64,000 bases of DNA from Candidatus Krumholzibacteriia bacterium (GTDB lineage: Bacteria; Krumholzibacteriota; Krumholzibacteriia; WVZY01; JAKEHA01), in assembly GCA_029865265.1 (NCBI GenBank), contig JAOUHG010000001.1, positions 157,213 through 221,212 on the forward strand. The letters run 5' to 3'. Shown piece after piece: positions 16,097 to 25,443 of the stretch. The notes under the pieces were generated by a model, which worked only from the letters and a program-made list of their open reading frames with translations, was not told the DNA's origin and made no database searches. Every line of letters begins with the position of its first letter. Position 1 is the stretch's first letter. The position numbers were made by a program, and so were the translations under genes.

Positions 16097-18241
16097 TTGA
16101 CCAAGAAGACCGCAACCGCCCGCCCCCGCAAGCCCAGCGCAGCCGCTGCGCTCAAGCGTCGCGTCGAGGAACTCGAGCGCTGGTTCCAGACCCAGGACCG
16201 GCAGATCCGCTTCCTCGAACGGGAACGGCAGAAGCTCTCCGCGCTGGTCAACCACACCGACGCCGGCTTCATCGTGTTCGACGCCGGACTGTGCGTGAGC
16301 TGGCTCAACAACGTGTGCCGGACATGGTTCGGAGGACTGCAGAGCGTGCAACCGGGGCACCGCGCCTCGTGCAACGAACTGCTGTGTGGGTCGCGCACCG
16401 TATGCGCGGAGTGTCCCACTGCGCGCTCACTCGCCACCGCCACCGTTTCGCACCGCGAAATCCGCCTCGACGTGGACGGGGTGGCGCGCCACATCTACGC
16501 CACCGCGCTGCCCATCAAGTCTCCCGACAACCGCGTGGACGAGACCATCCTCATGCTGCAGGACATCACAGATCTCGAAGTGCTGCGCCGTTCGCAGGAG
16601 GCGCTGGTGCGCGCCAAGGAGAGCGCGGAGTCGGCCAACCGCGCCAAGAGCGAGTTTCTTGCCAACATGAGCCACGAGGTGCGCACCCCGATGACCGGCG
16701 TGCTGGGCATGACCGGGTTGTTGCTCGACATGGACCTCTCCGAGGAACAGCGCGAGTACGTGCGAATCATCCAGTCTTCGGGGGAGGCGCTGCTCGCCAT
16801 CATCAACGACATTCTGGACTTCTCGCGCATCGAAGCCGGGCGGCTCACCATCGATCCGCTGGCCTTCGACCTGAGCGCCGCTATTGACGAAGTCGTCGCG
16901 CTCGTCCGGGAGAAGACCGACGCGATGGGAATCGAGATGATCGTGCGCTACGCGCCCGACGTGCCACGACGGCTCATCGGAGACGCGGGACGCATCCGCC
17001 AGGTACTCATGAATCTGGTGGGCAACGCCATCAAGTTCACCCACGAGGGACACGTGTTCATCAATGTGGACCGGCTGGGCGGCGACGACAAGGGCGTGCG
17101 GCTGTGCATTTCGGTGGAGGACACCGGCATCGGTATCGAAGAGGAAAAGATAGGATCGGTATTCGAGAAGTTCACCCAGGCGGACGGTTCCATCACCCGG
17201 CGCTACGGCGGAACCGGCCTGGGTCTGGCGATATCGCGGCAGCTGGTGGAACTGATGGGTGGCGAGATTGCGGTGGAAAGCGTGGTGGGCGTGGGATCCA
17301 CTTTCTCGTTTACGCTCAGCCTTCCCCTCGACCTCGAGTCGCCGGTGGATGCTCCGCTCAGCGGAGGCCTGGAGGGTGTGCGCGTGCTCCTGCTGCACCG
17401 CCACGACAAGGTGCGCGCGGTGCTCACCGAACAGATCAACGTGTGCGGCGCGCGCGCGGTGGGGCTGGACACGGGTGCCGCGGCGGTCTCCGAACTCCAC
17501 GCAGCGGTGCAGGACGGCGATCCCTACGGCATCGCGGTGGTGGCCTACGACGTCCCCGACATGACCGTGGAGGCGCTCGCCACCATTGTGAAGAGTGACG
17601 CGTCGCTGCGCGGGATCGTGCTGGTGATGTTGACCACGCTGGGCGAGCAGGGCGAGGCGGAGCGGCTGCGCGCGGTGGGCTTCGACGCCTACCTCACGCG
17701 TCCGTCGCGCCCGTCGCAGCTCGCCGACGTGCTCTCCGCGGTGTGGAGTGTCAAACAGCGGGGCGTGCGCGAAGTGTTCGTCACGCGCCACACGATTTCA
17801 GAATCCATCGCGCACGAAGCGGCGTCGGTGCAGGCACCCACGCGCGGACACGTGCTGGTCGCCGAGGACAACATGGTGAACCAGCGCGCGGCTGCGCGCA
17901 TGCTGGAGGTGCTGGGTTGCACGGTGGACGTGGTCAACAACGGGCGGGAAGCGCTGGATAAGCTCAAGGCGGTCGACTATGACCTCGTGCTCATGGACTG
18001 CCAGATGCCGGAGATGGACGGCTACGAGGCCACGCGCGAGATCCGCCGGCGCGAATCGGGTTCCGGCGGGCATACCACTGTGGTTGCCATGACCGCCCAC
18101 GCGCTGGCCGGCGACCGTGAGAAGTGCTTCGAAGCCGGCATGGATGACTTCGTGGCCAAGCCGATCCGCAAGGAACTCGTGGCCGAAGTCATTGACCGCC
18201 ACTTGCCACTCGCCGCCACACCGGTCGAGACGACCGACTAG
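16097..18241 (+). CDS. Hybrid sensor histidine kinase (PAS-HisKA-HATPase-pseudoREC-REC)
   Basis: 714 residues from a TTG at 16097. GGGAG at 16087-16091 sits five bases upstream, and no ATG or GTG fits. An N-terminal coiled coil (~15-50) leads to a PAS domain with a cysteine cluster ([17 protein letters not shown]). HisKA follows with phospho-acceptor His193 in [11 protein letters not shown], then HATPase ([31 protein letters not shown]). The first receiver (~430-555) lacks the acidic pair and phospho-Asp. The second (~590-705) has Asp634 in [16 protein letters not shown] and the Lys of VAKPIRK. It phosphorelays internally to REC2; the output partner is not nearby. Confidence 0.93.
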   Translation: MTKKTATARPRKPSAAAALKRRVEELERWFQTQDRQIRFLERERQKLSALVNHTDAGFIVFDAGLCVSWLNNVCRTWFGGLQSVQPGHRASCNELLCGSRTVCAECPTARSLATATVSHREIRLDVDGVARHIYATALPIKSPDNRVDETILMLQDITDLEVLRRSQEALVRAKESAESANRAKSEFLANMSHEVRTPMTGVLGMTGLLLDMDLSEEQREYVRIIQSSGEALLAIINDILDFSRIEAGRLTIDPLAFDLSAAIDEVVALVREKTDAMGIEMIVRYAPDVPRRLIGDAGRIRQVLMNLVGNAIKFTHEGHVFINVDRLGGDDKGVRLCISVEDTGIGIEEEKIGSVFEKFTQADGSITRRYGGTGLGLAISRQLVELMGGEIAVESVVGVGSTFSFTLSLPLDLESPVDAPLSGGLEGVRVLLLHRHDKVRAVLTEQINVCGARAVGLDTGAAAVSELHAAVQDGDPYGIAVVAYDVPDMTVEALATIVKSDASLRGIVLVMLTTLGEQGEAERLRAVGFDAYLTRPSRPSQLADVLSAVWSVKQRGVREVFVTRHTISESIAHEAASVQAPTRGHVLVAEDNMVNQRAAARMLEVLGCTVDVVNNGREALDKLKAVDYDLVLMDCQMPEMDGYEATREIRRRESGSGGHTTVVAMTAHALAGDREKCFEAGMDDFVAKPIRKELVAEVIDRHLPLAATPVETTD

Positions 18242-18257
18242 TCCCGCGCCCGCCGGC

Positions 18258-19556
18258 CTATCGCGCCAGCGCCGCGCCGTTCTGCTTGTAGACCACGCCG
18301 TCCTTCATGACGAAGCGAATGTCGCGCAACAGGGAGATGTTGGCCAGCGGGTCGCCGTCCACCGCCACCAGGTCCGCAACCTTCCCCTTTTCCACGCTGC
18401 CCAGGTCCTTCTCCGCGCGCAGGAGTTTCGCGCCGGACATGGTGGCGGACTGGATGGCCTTCATGGCGGGCATGCCGCCCGCCACCATCAGCTCGAACTC
18501 GTGCGCGTTCTGCCCGTGCGGTGAAACACCGCTGTCAGTTCCGAACGCAATGGGCACGCCGGCCTGATAGGCGCGCGCAAAGGTGTCCTGCACCTGCGGC
18601 CCGATGCGGCGCGCCTTGGGGCGCACGATGGGGGGGAGGAAGTCCTCCAGCTCGGCCATCTCGGCCACGGTCACACCCGCGAGCAGTGTGGGAACGTACC
18701 AGGTACCCTTCTTCTTCATGAGCGCCATGATCTCGTCGGTCATGTAGGTTCCGTGTTCGACGGACGAAACGCCGGCGCGCACCGCGCGCAGCATGCCCGC
18801 GTCGCCGTGCGCGTGCGCCGCCACCGGGAACCCGTAGTCGTTCGCGGACGCGATGAGGGCGTCGAGTTCCGCGTCGGTGAACTGGGGGTTGTCGCCGCTT
18901 CTGGCCATGCTCAGCACGCCGCCGGTGGCGGTGATCTTGATCATGTCGGCGCCGTCCTTGTAGCGCTCGCGCACCGCCTTGCGTGCCTGGTCGGGCGAGT
19001 CGATGACACCCTCGCGCGGACCGGGGTCGCCCTGCAGCGCCTCGCACCAGCCGGCGGTGGGGTCGGCGTGGCCGCCGGTGGTGGCGATGGCCTTGCCCGC
19101 GGTGTAGATGCGCGGACCCACCGCCTTGCCGGCGCGGATGGCGTTGCGCAGCGACACCGTCGACATGCCGTCGTCGCCCACGTTGCGTACCGTCGTGAAT
19201 CCCGCGAGAAGCGTGATGCGCCCGTAGTACGCCGCCTTGAGCACGTTGTCAGTAGGATTGAGGACCACTTCGTCAAGATATGACGTGCGCGACAACTCGC
19301 CGGTGAGGTGCACGTGCATGTCCATGAGACCCGGCAGCACGGTCTGTGCGGAGAGGTCGATCAACTCGTCTCCGGACCCGGCGGGAATGAAGCCGGATGC
19401 GACGTCGGTGATGCGCCCCTCCTCGATGACAATGGTGACATGGGAGCGCGGCGTGTTGGAGACGCCGTCGATCAGCGTGCCGGCGTGCACCAGGGTGCGG
19501 GCCTGCGCGGCGCCGGCGGCGAACAGGACGAGCAGGCTGACAAGAGCAAAGCGCAT
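18258..19556 (-). CDS. Exported amidohydrolase (imidazolonepropionase/Xaa-Pro dipeptidase-like)
   Basis: 432 residues; the ATG at 19556 follows GGAGG. The signal peptide is [20 protein letters not shown] two-metal TIM barrel follows: HxH in [13 protein letters not shown], the bridging Lys in [11 protein letters not shown], His in [10 protein letters not shown] and SSVEHGTYM, and Asp in [10 protein letters not shown]. The closest characterised group hydrolyses peptidic substrates such as Xaa-Pro dipeptides or N-acyl amino acids. The export signal suggests periplasmic scavenging. The gene stands alone and is divergent from mtfA. Confidence 0.88.
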   Translation of the reverse strand: MRFALVSLLVLFAAGAAQARTLVHAGTLIDGVSNTPRSHVTIVIEEGRITDVASGFIPAGSGDELIDLSAQTVLPGLMDMHVHLTGELSRTSYLDEVVLNPTDNVLKAAYYGRITLLAGFTTVRNVGDDGMSTVSLRNAIRAGKAVGPRIYTAGKAIATTGGHADPTAGWCEALQGDPGPREGVIDSPDQARKAVRERYKDGADMIKITATGGVLSMARSGDNPQFTDAELDALIASANDYGFPVAAHAHGDAGMLRAVRAGVSSVEHGTYMTDEIMALMKKKGTWYVPTLLAGVTVAEMAELEDFLPPIVRPKARRIGPQVQDTFARAYQAGVPIAFGTDSGVSPHGQNAHEFELMVAGGMPAMKAIQSATMSGAKLLRAEKDLGSVEKGKVADLVAVDGDPLANISLLRDIRFVMKDGVVYKQNGAALAR

Positions 19557-19640
19557 GCGGGGTTCCTCCGGGTGTCGAGACGAGCGACGGGAATTGGCGC
19601 GGAGTATAGGTGCCGCCCCCGCCGGGCGCAAGCCGCTCCG

Positions 19641-19649
19641 TGCTATAGT
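19641..19649 (+). promoter_or_regulatory. Extended -10 promoter giving a leaderless mtfA mRNA
   Basis: TG-c-TATAGT at 19641-19649, then exactly six bases (AAAAAC) before the ATG at 19656. No Shine-Dalgarno sequence can fit, so the predicted start site is at or beside the start codon. Confidence 0.6.
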
Positions 19650-19655
19650 AAAAAC

Positions 19656-20492
19656 ATGCTGGGCTTCCTGAAACGACGACGGCGCGCGAGGCTCGCCGCA
19701 CTCCCGTTCCCGGAGGATTGGGCACGCATCCTCGCCGCCAACGCGCCCGCCTACCGCCGGCTGCCCGGAGATTTGCGCAACCAGTTGCACGGCCACGTGC
19801 ACATCTTTCTGGCCGAGAAGACTTTCGAAGGGTGCAACGGCCTCGAGATCACCGATGAGATCCGCGTGACCATCGCCGGGCAGGCGTGCCTGCTTATCCT
19901 CAACCGGGAGACCGACTGCTTCCCGGATCTCATCACCATCCTGGTGTACCCTTCGATGTTCTACGCAGACATGGTGGAGCCGGACGAGCACCAGCAGATC
20001 GTGAGCGAGTACACCGAGGACCGCTCGGGGGAGTCGTGGGACGTGGGCGTGGTCATCCTCTCGTGGGAGGACATCGTGGACTACACGTCCACCGGCAGAG
20101 CGGGCTACAACCTGGTGCTGCACGAGTTCGCCCACCAGCTGGATCTGGAGAACGGCGCCATGGACGGCATGCCGCGCCTGCCCGACCGCGCGCGCCGCGA
20201 TACGTGGCGAAGCGTGTTCTCCGAGGCATACGCGCGTTTCGAGCGTGCCACCATGTCGAACCGGCGCACGCTGGTGGACGCGTACGGCGCGGGTGACGCT
20301 GCCGAGTTCTTCGCCGTGGTGACCGAGAGCTTCTTTGAGCGCCCGCTCGCGCTGCGCCGCGAGTATACGGCGCTGTACGACGAACTCAGTGCGTTCTACC
20401 GGGTGGATCCGGCGTCGTGGCCGCTCTCCGGTGGCGAGACGGGAACCGTCTTCCATCGGCCCCGCGCGCGCCGGCGGCGGCGTGGCGGCTGA
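19656..20492 (+). CDS. mtfA: MtfA-family zinc metallopeptidase (M90)
   Basis: 278 residues. The ATG at 19656 is picked because a TATAGT hexamer ends six bases upstream and no ribosome binding site exists, as expected of a leaderless message. The catalytic HEFAH zinc motif is in [20 protein letters not shown]. The downstream Glu is in [11 protein letters not shown], typical of MtfA and related to anthrax lethal factor. In E. coli MtfA modulates Mlc and sugar uptake; here the partner is unknown. It has a cytoplasmic, basic C-terminus ([11 protein letters not shown]). Confidence 0.9.
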   Translation: MLGFLKRRRRARLAALPFPEDWARILAANAPAYRRLPGDLRNQLHGHVHIFLAEKTFEGCNGLEITDEIRVTIAGQACLLILNRETDCFPDLITILVYPSMFYADMVEPDEHQQIVSEYTEDRSGESWDVGVVILSWEDIVDYTSTGRAGYNLVLHEFAHQLDLENGAMDGMPRLPDRARRDTWRSVFSEAYARFERATMSNRRTLVDAYGAGDAAEFFAVVTESFFERPLALRREYTALYDELSAFYRVDPASWPLSGGETGTVFHRPRARRRRRGG

Positions 20493-20501
20493 AAGTCGCG
20501 G

Positions 20502-20530
20502 TTGACCGGCCCCCGGCACCCCGATACCAT
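20502..20530 (+). promoter_or_regulatory. Sigma70-type promoter of the Na+-coupled transporter
   Basis: TTGACC (20502-20507), a 17-base spacer and TACCAT (20525-20530), about 60 bases before the start codon. Confidence 0.55.
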
Positions 20531-20598
20531 CCACGCTCAAGTTCTTTTCCTGCACGCCCGTGCGCGTGCGTTCGTGTTCTCGAACCGTGGTGGGGACT

Positions 20599-22221
20599 AT
20601 GGCGAAAGAAAATGCAAAGAAGAAGATGCCGGTGGCGAAGGAGGAGTGGGCGTCCAAGCTGGGCGTCATCCTGGCCGTCTCCGGGTCCGCGGTAGGTCTG
20701 GGGAACTTCCTGCGCTTCCCGGGGCAGGCGGTTTCCAACGGCGGCGGCGCCTTCATGATTCCGTACTTCTGCGCGCTGCTCCTGCTGGGTATCCCCATCG
20801 GCTGGGCGGAGTGGACCATGGGCCGCTACGGCGGCCGCAAGGGGTTGCACTCGTCGCCGTCCATTCTGGGTGCGTTCGGGAAGGGGTCGGTGGCGCGCTA
20901 CCTGGGCGTTATCGGCATTCTCATCCCGCTGGCGGTGTCGTTCTACTACACGTATATCGAGGCGTGGTGCCTCGGGTACTTCTTCCACTATCTCAAGGGC
21001 GGCATCGGCATCGACGCTGCGGCACCGGTGACCGAGCAGACCGCACGCGCGGTCGAGTTCTACACCGTCTTCACGGGGCGTGAACATAACGGTGTCATCG
21101 CCGGCGGGTCCATCGGGACCTTCGTGTTCTGGGCAGTGACGTTTGCCATCAACATCTGGCTGGTGTTCCGCGGCATCACCCGCGGCATCGAGAAGTTCGT
21201 GAACCTCGCCATGCCCACCATGGCGGTGCTGGCCATCATCGTGCTGATACGCGTGCTCACCCTGGGCACGCCCGACGCGGCCAACCCGGAGCAGAGCGTG
21301 GTGAACGGACTCGGCTACCTGTGGAACCCCAATCTATCCGCCCTCACCAACCCGCAGACGTGGCTGGCGGCGGCGGGTCAGATTTTCTTCAGCCTCTCGG
21401 TGGGTTTCGGCGTCATCATCAACTACGCGTCGTACATGAAGAAAAAGAGCGACGTGGTGCTCTCCGGACTCACCGCCTCGGCCACCAACGAGCTGTTCGA
21501 GGTGGGCTTCGGCGGTCTCATTACCATTACCGCCGCGTTCATCTTTCTGGGCACGTCCAACATGATCGGCGCCGTGCAGGGCGGTACGTTCGGGCTGGGG
21601 TTCACCACGCTGCCGGTGGTGTTCTCGCACATGGGCGGCGCCGGCAACACCATCGGTGCTATCTGGTTTTTCATGCTGTTCCTGGCCGCCATCACCAGCT
21701 CCATTTCCATGTACCAGCCGACGCTGGCATTTCTCATGGAAGCGCTGGGCTGGACGCGCAAGAAGGCCACCATGCTGCTGGTGTGCTTCTGCCTGGTGGG
21801 TTCGTTCCTGGTGATGTACTTCAGCGCGGGCGGGATCTTCTGGTCCACCATCGACGACTGGGTGGGCACGTTCCTCATCTTCATCCTAGCCATGGTGCAG
21901 ATCATCGTCTTCAGTTGGGTGTTCGGTGTGGACAAGGGACTCGCCGAGGCGCACCACGGCGCGCACTTCAAGATTCCGCGCTTCTACCGCTTCATCATGA
22001 AGTACGTGACACCCACCTACCTGCTGGTCGTGTTCGGCGCGTTCTGCTGGCAGAACCTGCCCGCGTGGATGGGCTCGGTTGCCGAAGAGCCGCTGCGCCA
22101 GGGGGCGATGGCGCTCATCGCGGGGGTGACGGTGGCGCTGGTGATCGTAACGCGCATCGGCGAGAAGCGCTGGCGTGCGGCGGGTCTGGACATCGACGGC
22201 CGCGAGCCGCCGAAGGACTGA
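20599..22221 (+). CDS. Sodium:neurotransmitter-symporter family amino-acid transporter (MetP-like)
   Basis: 540 residues from the ATG at 20599 (MAKENAKKK). Helix 1 has the NSS sodium/substrate signature [14 protein letters not shown], and eleven to twelve further hydrophobic helices follow. These proteins import amino acids with Na+. The next gene encodes the tiny partner subunit known from the MetPS methionine/alanine importer of Corynebacterium, so methionine or alanine is the likely substrate (family knowledge plus context). The gene ends at 22221, ten bases before that partner, and both share a promoter at 20502 and a terminator at 22363. Confidence 0.92.
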   Translation: MAKENAKKKMPVAKEEWASKLGVILAVSGSAVGLGNFLRFPGQAVSNGGGAFMIPYFCALLLLGIPIGWAEWTMGRYGGRKGLHSSPSILGAFGKGSVARYLGVIGILIPLAVSFYYTYIEAWCLGYFFHYLKGGIGIDAAAPVTEQTARAVEFYTVFTGREHNGVIAGGSIGTFVFWAVTFAINIWLVFRGITRGIEKFVNLAMPTMAVLAIIVLIRVLTLGTPDAANPEQSVVNGLGYLWNPNLSALTNPQTWLAAAGQIFFSLSVGFGVIINYASYMKKKSDVVLSGLTASATNELFEVGFGGLITITAAFIFLGTSNMIGAVQGGTFGLGFTTLPVVFSHMGGAGNTIGAIWFFMLFLAAITSSISMYQPTLAFLMEALGWTRKKATMLLVCFCLVGSFLVMYFSAGGIFWSTIDDWVGTFLIFILAMVQIIVFSWVFGVDKGLAEAHHGAHFKIPRFYRFIMKYVTPTYLLVVFGAFCWQNLPAWMGSVAEEPLRQGAMALIAGVTVALVIVTRIGEKRWRAAGLDIDGREPPKD

Positions 22222-22231
22222 GAGGGGAATC

Positions 22232-22342
22232 ATGACGACGCTTGGATGGAGTGCAATGATAGGATCGTTGGTCTTCGTGTGGGGTCTGGCGGGCTGGTGC
22301 TATTACAAGATCCTCACCGTGGACCACCACAAGCACGACTGA
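22232..22342 (+). CDS. MetS-like small subunit of the Na+-coupled methionine/alanine importer
   Basis: 36 residues, easily missed by size cut-offs. The ATG at 22232 follows GAGAGGGG. It is one transmembrane helix (SAMIGSLVFVWGLAGWCYYK) with a charged tail ending DHHKHD, the layout of the methionine/alanine importer small-subunit family. The position ten bases after an NSS transporter and just before a strong terminator supports the call. In the known MetPS system the small subunit is required for transport. Confidence 0.85.
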   Translation: MTTLGWSAMIGSLVFVWGLAGWCYYKILTVDHHKHD

Positions 22343-22362
22343 CGCATTCCGGGTGCGCAGAC

Positions 22363-22406
22363 AAACAGGACGGGCGCGGAGCAATTGCTTCGCGCCCGTC
22401 TTGTTT
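22363..22406 (+). terminator. Strong terminator closing the transporter operon
   Basis: Stem AAACAGGACGGGCGCG (22363-22378) pairs with CGCGCCCGTCTTGTTT (22391-22406) through 16 positions with one G-U. The apparent loop AGCAATTGCT is itself palindromic. The 3' side gives TTGTTTT. Confidence 0.88.
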
Positions 22407-22582
22407 TGCGTTGTGCCCACGGCCTCTTGCCAAAATAGAGACTTTTGGCTGTGATTCTCCGGAGTATGGTTTGTCCAACAGGTGAACCGGGGAGCCTGAC
22501 CCGGGGTCCCCGGCCTCACGCGTAGATTCTTCGATTTACTCTTATCGATGCGCCTGCATCCGACAGGTGATTGGAGGAACGT

Positions 22583-23392
22583 ATGAAGCTCCTCACCAGT
22601 CTCTTCATTGCCGCGTTATTGCCAGTGGTTCTGCCGCCGAATGTCATTGCTCAGGTTCCGGAGCCACCCCCGGCCGTCTTCGGTTCCGGGGGCGGCAACG
22701 CCCTCGGTGGATCGCACTACCTGCAGGATACGGTGGGCCAGTCGGCCGTGGGAGCGATGACCGCACCGGGCGGCGTCCACCGGGCCGGCTTCTGGTATGC
22801 CCCTGATCTGCTGCGGATCGGGCCCACCTCGGCGGTTCTGATTGCGTCGTTCGCGGCCACCCTGACGGCCCGGGGCGTTGAAATCAACTGGCAGATCACC
22901 AGTGCCGACGGCCTCCGGGGTTTCAATGTCTACCGGTCTCCGGAATCAGAGACCGGTTACAAGCCGCTGAACGACCAGGCACTTCTCCCACCCGGGACCA
23001 CGTCCTTCCTCGACGAAGGGGCTCGTCCCGGGAGGAAGTACTGGTATCGGCTGGGCGCGGTCGACCGGGATGGAGAATTCTTCTCACCGGCGCAGGCCGT
23101 GTTGATGCCGCGCCGCGAGGTGACGCTCGAACAGAACCACCCCAATCCGTTCAATCCGACCACCCGCATCGACTACTACCTCCCCGCAGATGAACACGTC
23201 GTTCTCTCCGTGTATGGCGTTCGCGGTGACCGCATTGTCACGCTCGTCGACGAGCCGGCGCGTTACGGCCCGCACACCGTGACGTGGAATGGCCGGGATG
23301 CGCGGGGTGAGGCCGTGAGCAGCGGCGTGTACTTCTACCGCCTGCAAGCGGGGAAGAAGGTAATCACCAGGAAAATGGTCGTAATGAAGTAG
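22583..23392 (+). CDS. Secreted protein with fibronectin-like and FlgD-type C-terminal domains
   Basis: 269 residues; the ATG at 22583 follows GGAGG. The signal peptide is MKLLTSLFIAALLPVVLPPNVIA. The first part is Gly-rich with the periodic phrase GGSHYLQDTVGQSAVGAMTAPGG. Residues ~90-175 look like a fibronectin-III fold (VEINWQITSADGLRGFNVYR, KYWYRLGAVDRDGE). The last ~80 residues hold QNHPNPFNPTTRIDYYLP and GVYFYRLQAGKKVITRKMVVMK, the FlgD-type sorting tail also seen at 1607-3262. Likely surface-exposed. It lies 31 bases upstream of the adhesin-like gene and is probably co-transcribed. Confidence 0.85.
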   Translation: MKLLTSLFIAALLPVVLPPNVIAQVPEPPPAVFGSGGGNALGGSHYLQDTVGQSAVGAMTAPGGVHRAGFWYAPDLLRIGPTSAVLIASFAATLTARGVEINWQITSADGLRGFNVYRSPESETGYKPLNDQALLPPGTTSFLDEGARPGRKYWYRLGAVDRDGEFFSPAQAVLMPRREVTLEQNHPNPFNPTTRIDYYLPADEHVVLSVYGVRGDRIVTLVDEPARYGPHTVTWNGRDARGEAVSSGVYFYRLQAGKKVITRKMVVMK

Positions 23393-23423
23393 CGGAAGCC
23401 CCCCTTCCGATTGGAGGAAGACC

Positions 23424-25394
23424 ATGAAAAGGTTCACAATTATCACGATCGCGCTGATGGTCCTGACGGCGGCGGCCGCTCATGGGCAGGTGCCGGAGAC
23501 GATCAGCTACCAGGGTGTGCTCACGGATGGCGCGGGCACGCCCGTACTCGACGGCAGCTACGACATCACCTTCAACATCTATACAGTTGCGAGCGGCGGG
23601 ACCGCGGTTTGGACGGAGACGCAGTCGGTCGGCGTGGCCGGCGGCATCTTCTCGGCCATTCTCGGCGCGGTGAACCCGCTCACCATACCGTTCGACACCG
23701 CTTGCTGGTTGGGTGTTGCCGTGGACGGCGGCGCGGAATTTACGCCTCGCCGGGAACTCACGGCCTCGGCGTACAGCTTGAACGCGCGCGGTGTGGAGGA
23801 CAGCGTCATCACGGCGAACAAGATTTCCGCCGGCACGGTGGTGCGCAGTCTTAACGCGCTCACCGACGACGTGACGCTGGCGGCGGGCGCGAACGTAACG
23901 ATCACTACTGCCAATGACAGCATCGTCGTTTCTGCGGCGGGGGGCCCGGTGACGCCGGGCTGGAACCTGACGGGCAATGCGGGGACGACGCCTGGTACGC
24001 ACTTCATGGGCACCACGGACGCCACCAATCTCGAGACCAGGGTAAACGGCGAGCGGGCTTATCTGATTGAGCCCCGCGGCCTCACTCCGAACCTCATTGG
24101 CGGTTATCGCGTGAATCGCGTCATCGGTGGTGCGGTGGGCGCGACTATCGCGGGAGGTGGGGGGGACGGTGTCAGCTTCAACCAGATCACCGACGACTGG
24201 TGCTTCATCGGTGGTGGCTCGAACAACGCGGCGGGGGACAACGCCGGAACCGCCGACGACAAGCACTACGCCGTTGTGGGAGGCGGTTTCCAGAACAAGG
24301 CGTCGGGGGCGTACTCAATCGTCGTGGGCGGGCTGTCCAACCAGTCCCCCGGGGACTACAGCTTCATCGGTGGCGGGAACCTGAATCAAGCCATGCAGAC
24401 CCTGGCCACGATTGGTGGCGGTTATGACAATAGCGCCGGTTCACGAGCAACGGTTGGCGGCGGCTGGGCAAACAGCGCGAACGCGAACATGGCGACCATC
24501 GGCGGTGGGAGTGGCAACACCGCGAGTGGCGTATACGCCACCATCGCGGGCGGGGGTGGGAACAGAGCGAGCCAGGATGCCGATGCAGTCGTTGGTGGGG
24601 AGAACAACCTTGCCAGCGGAGGAGCCTCGTTCGTGGGGGGTGGGGTAGCCGACACGGCAAGCGGCCTCTGGTCCGTCGTCGTGGGTGGTCAGGAGAATCG
24701 GGCCTCACACTCCTACTCGACGGTGATCGGGGGAGCACAGAACACGGCCTCGGGCATCGTGTCGACCGTTCTCGGTGGGGGGCAGAACCATGCGGGTGGC
24801 GCCTACAGCGTGGCCGCGGGGCGCCGCGCCATGATTGCGGACAACCACGGCGGCACCTTCCTGTTCGCCGATGCCAACCTCTTTGACTTCAACTCGGCCA
24901 CCCACGATGAGTTCGCGGTGCGCGCCACCGGCGGCGTTCGCTTCGTTTCCGCCATTGATGGCGGGGGGAATCCCACCGCGGGTGTCGTGCTGCCTGCGGG
25001 CGGTGGCGCGTGGAGTCCACTGAGCGACCGCAACGCCAAGGAGAACTTCGTGCTCGTCGACGGTGTCGCGGTGCTCGAGCGCCTGGACGCGATGGAGATC
25101 TCGACGTGGAACTACAAGGCGCAGGACGAGGGCATCCGGCACATCGGCCCCATGGCGCAGGACTTCCGCGCGGCGTTCGCTGTGGGCGAAGACGAAAAGC
25201 GCATCAGCACGGTGGACGCGGACGGTGTCGCGCTGGCCGCCATCCAGGGGCTCAAGCGTCTCGCCGACGAAAAGGATGCGCGCATCGCGGCACTGGAGCG
25301 CCGCATCGTGGAACTGGAAAGAACGATGACGTTGCTCGTGAACGAGCGCGGCGGCGTGGCCGTCGCCAGCGATGGGGAGGCATCCGCCAGGTAA
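23424..25394 (+). CDS. Trimeric fibre/adhesin-like protein with YadA-head-type repeats and C-terminal S74 chaperone
   Basis: 656 residues; the ATG follows GGAGGAAG. After the signal peptide (1-22) comes an N-terminal domain (PETISYQGVLTDGAGTPVLDG) common in exported FCB proteins. Residues ~255-465 are repeats of about 14-28 residues built on GGGxxNxASGxYATIxGG, the left-handed beta-roll of YadA/Hia heads. From ~534 begins a Peptidase_S74 intramolecular chaperone: SDRNAKENFVLVDGVAVLERL, HIGPMAQDF and a closing coiled coil (RIAALERRIVELERTM). In phage fibres this module trimerises the shaft and then cuts itself off. There is no autotransporter barrel or FlgD tail, so how it is anchored is open. 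Confidence 0.88.
   Translation: MKRFTIITIALMVLTAAAAHGQVPETISYQGVLTDGAGTPVLDGSYDITFNIYTVASGGTAVWTETQSVGVAGGIFSAILGAVNPLTIPFDTACWLGVAVDGGAEFTPRRELTASAYSLNARGVEDSVITANKISAGTVVRSLNALTDDVTLAAGANVTITTANDSIVVSAAGGPVTPGWNLTGNAGTTPGTHFMGTTDATNLETRVNGERAYLIEPRGLTPNLIGGYRVNRVIGGAVGATIAGGGGDGVSFNQITDDWCFIGGGSNNAAGDNAGTADDKHYAVVGGGFQNKASGAYSIVVGGLSNQSPGDYSFIGGGNLNQAMQTLATIGGGYDNSAGSRATVGGGWANSANANMATIGGGSGNTASGVYATIAGGGGNRASQDADAVVGGENNLASGGASFVGGGVADTASGLWSVVVGGQENRASHSYSTVIGGAQNTASGIVSTVLGGGQNHAGGAYSVAAGRRAMIADNHGGTFLFADANLFDFNSATHDEFAVRATGGVRFVSAIDGGGNPTAGVVLPAGGGAWSPLSDRNAKENFVLVDGVAVLERLDAMEISTWNYKAQDEGIRHIGPMAQDFRAAFAVGEDEKRISTVDADGVALAAIQGLKRLADEKDARIAALERRIVELERTMTLLVNERGGVAVASDGEASAR
24204..24830 (+). 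repeat. Tandem GGG-x2-N-x-ASG head repeats in the fibre gene
   Basis: At least ten degenerate copies of a Gly-Gly-Gly/Asn/Ala-Ser-Gly unit at the protein level, with G-rich DNA including a G7 run at 24159-24165 just upstream. Copy number could vary by recombination. Confidence 0.75.
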
Positions 25395-25443
25395 GAAATC
25401 GTTGGATCAAAAGCCCGGTATGAAGAGAGACGCGCTCGCGCTG

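Noticed and set aside
22411-22582. Possible riboswitch (hairpins CCAAAA/TTTTGG and CCGGGGA/TCCCCGG at 22487-22513)
   Set aside because: No match to conserved cores of SAM, cobalamin, glycine or cyclic-di-GMP classes that I can recall; the downstream gene is a secreted protein with its own GGAGG.
23424-25394. Prophage tail-fibre remnant
   Set aside because: S74 module is phage-like, but the gene has a signal peptide, a co-oriented secreted-protein neighbour and no phage genes around it.
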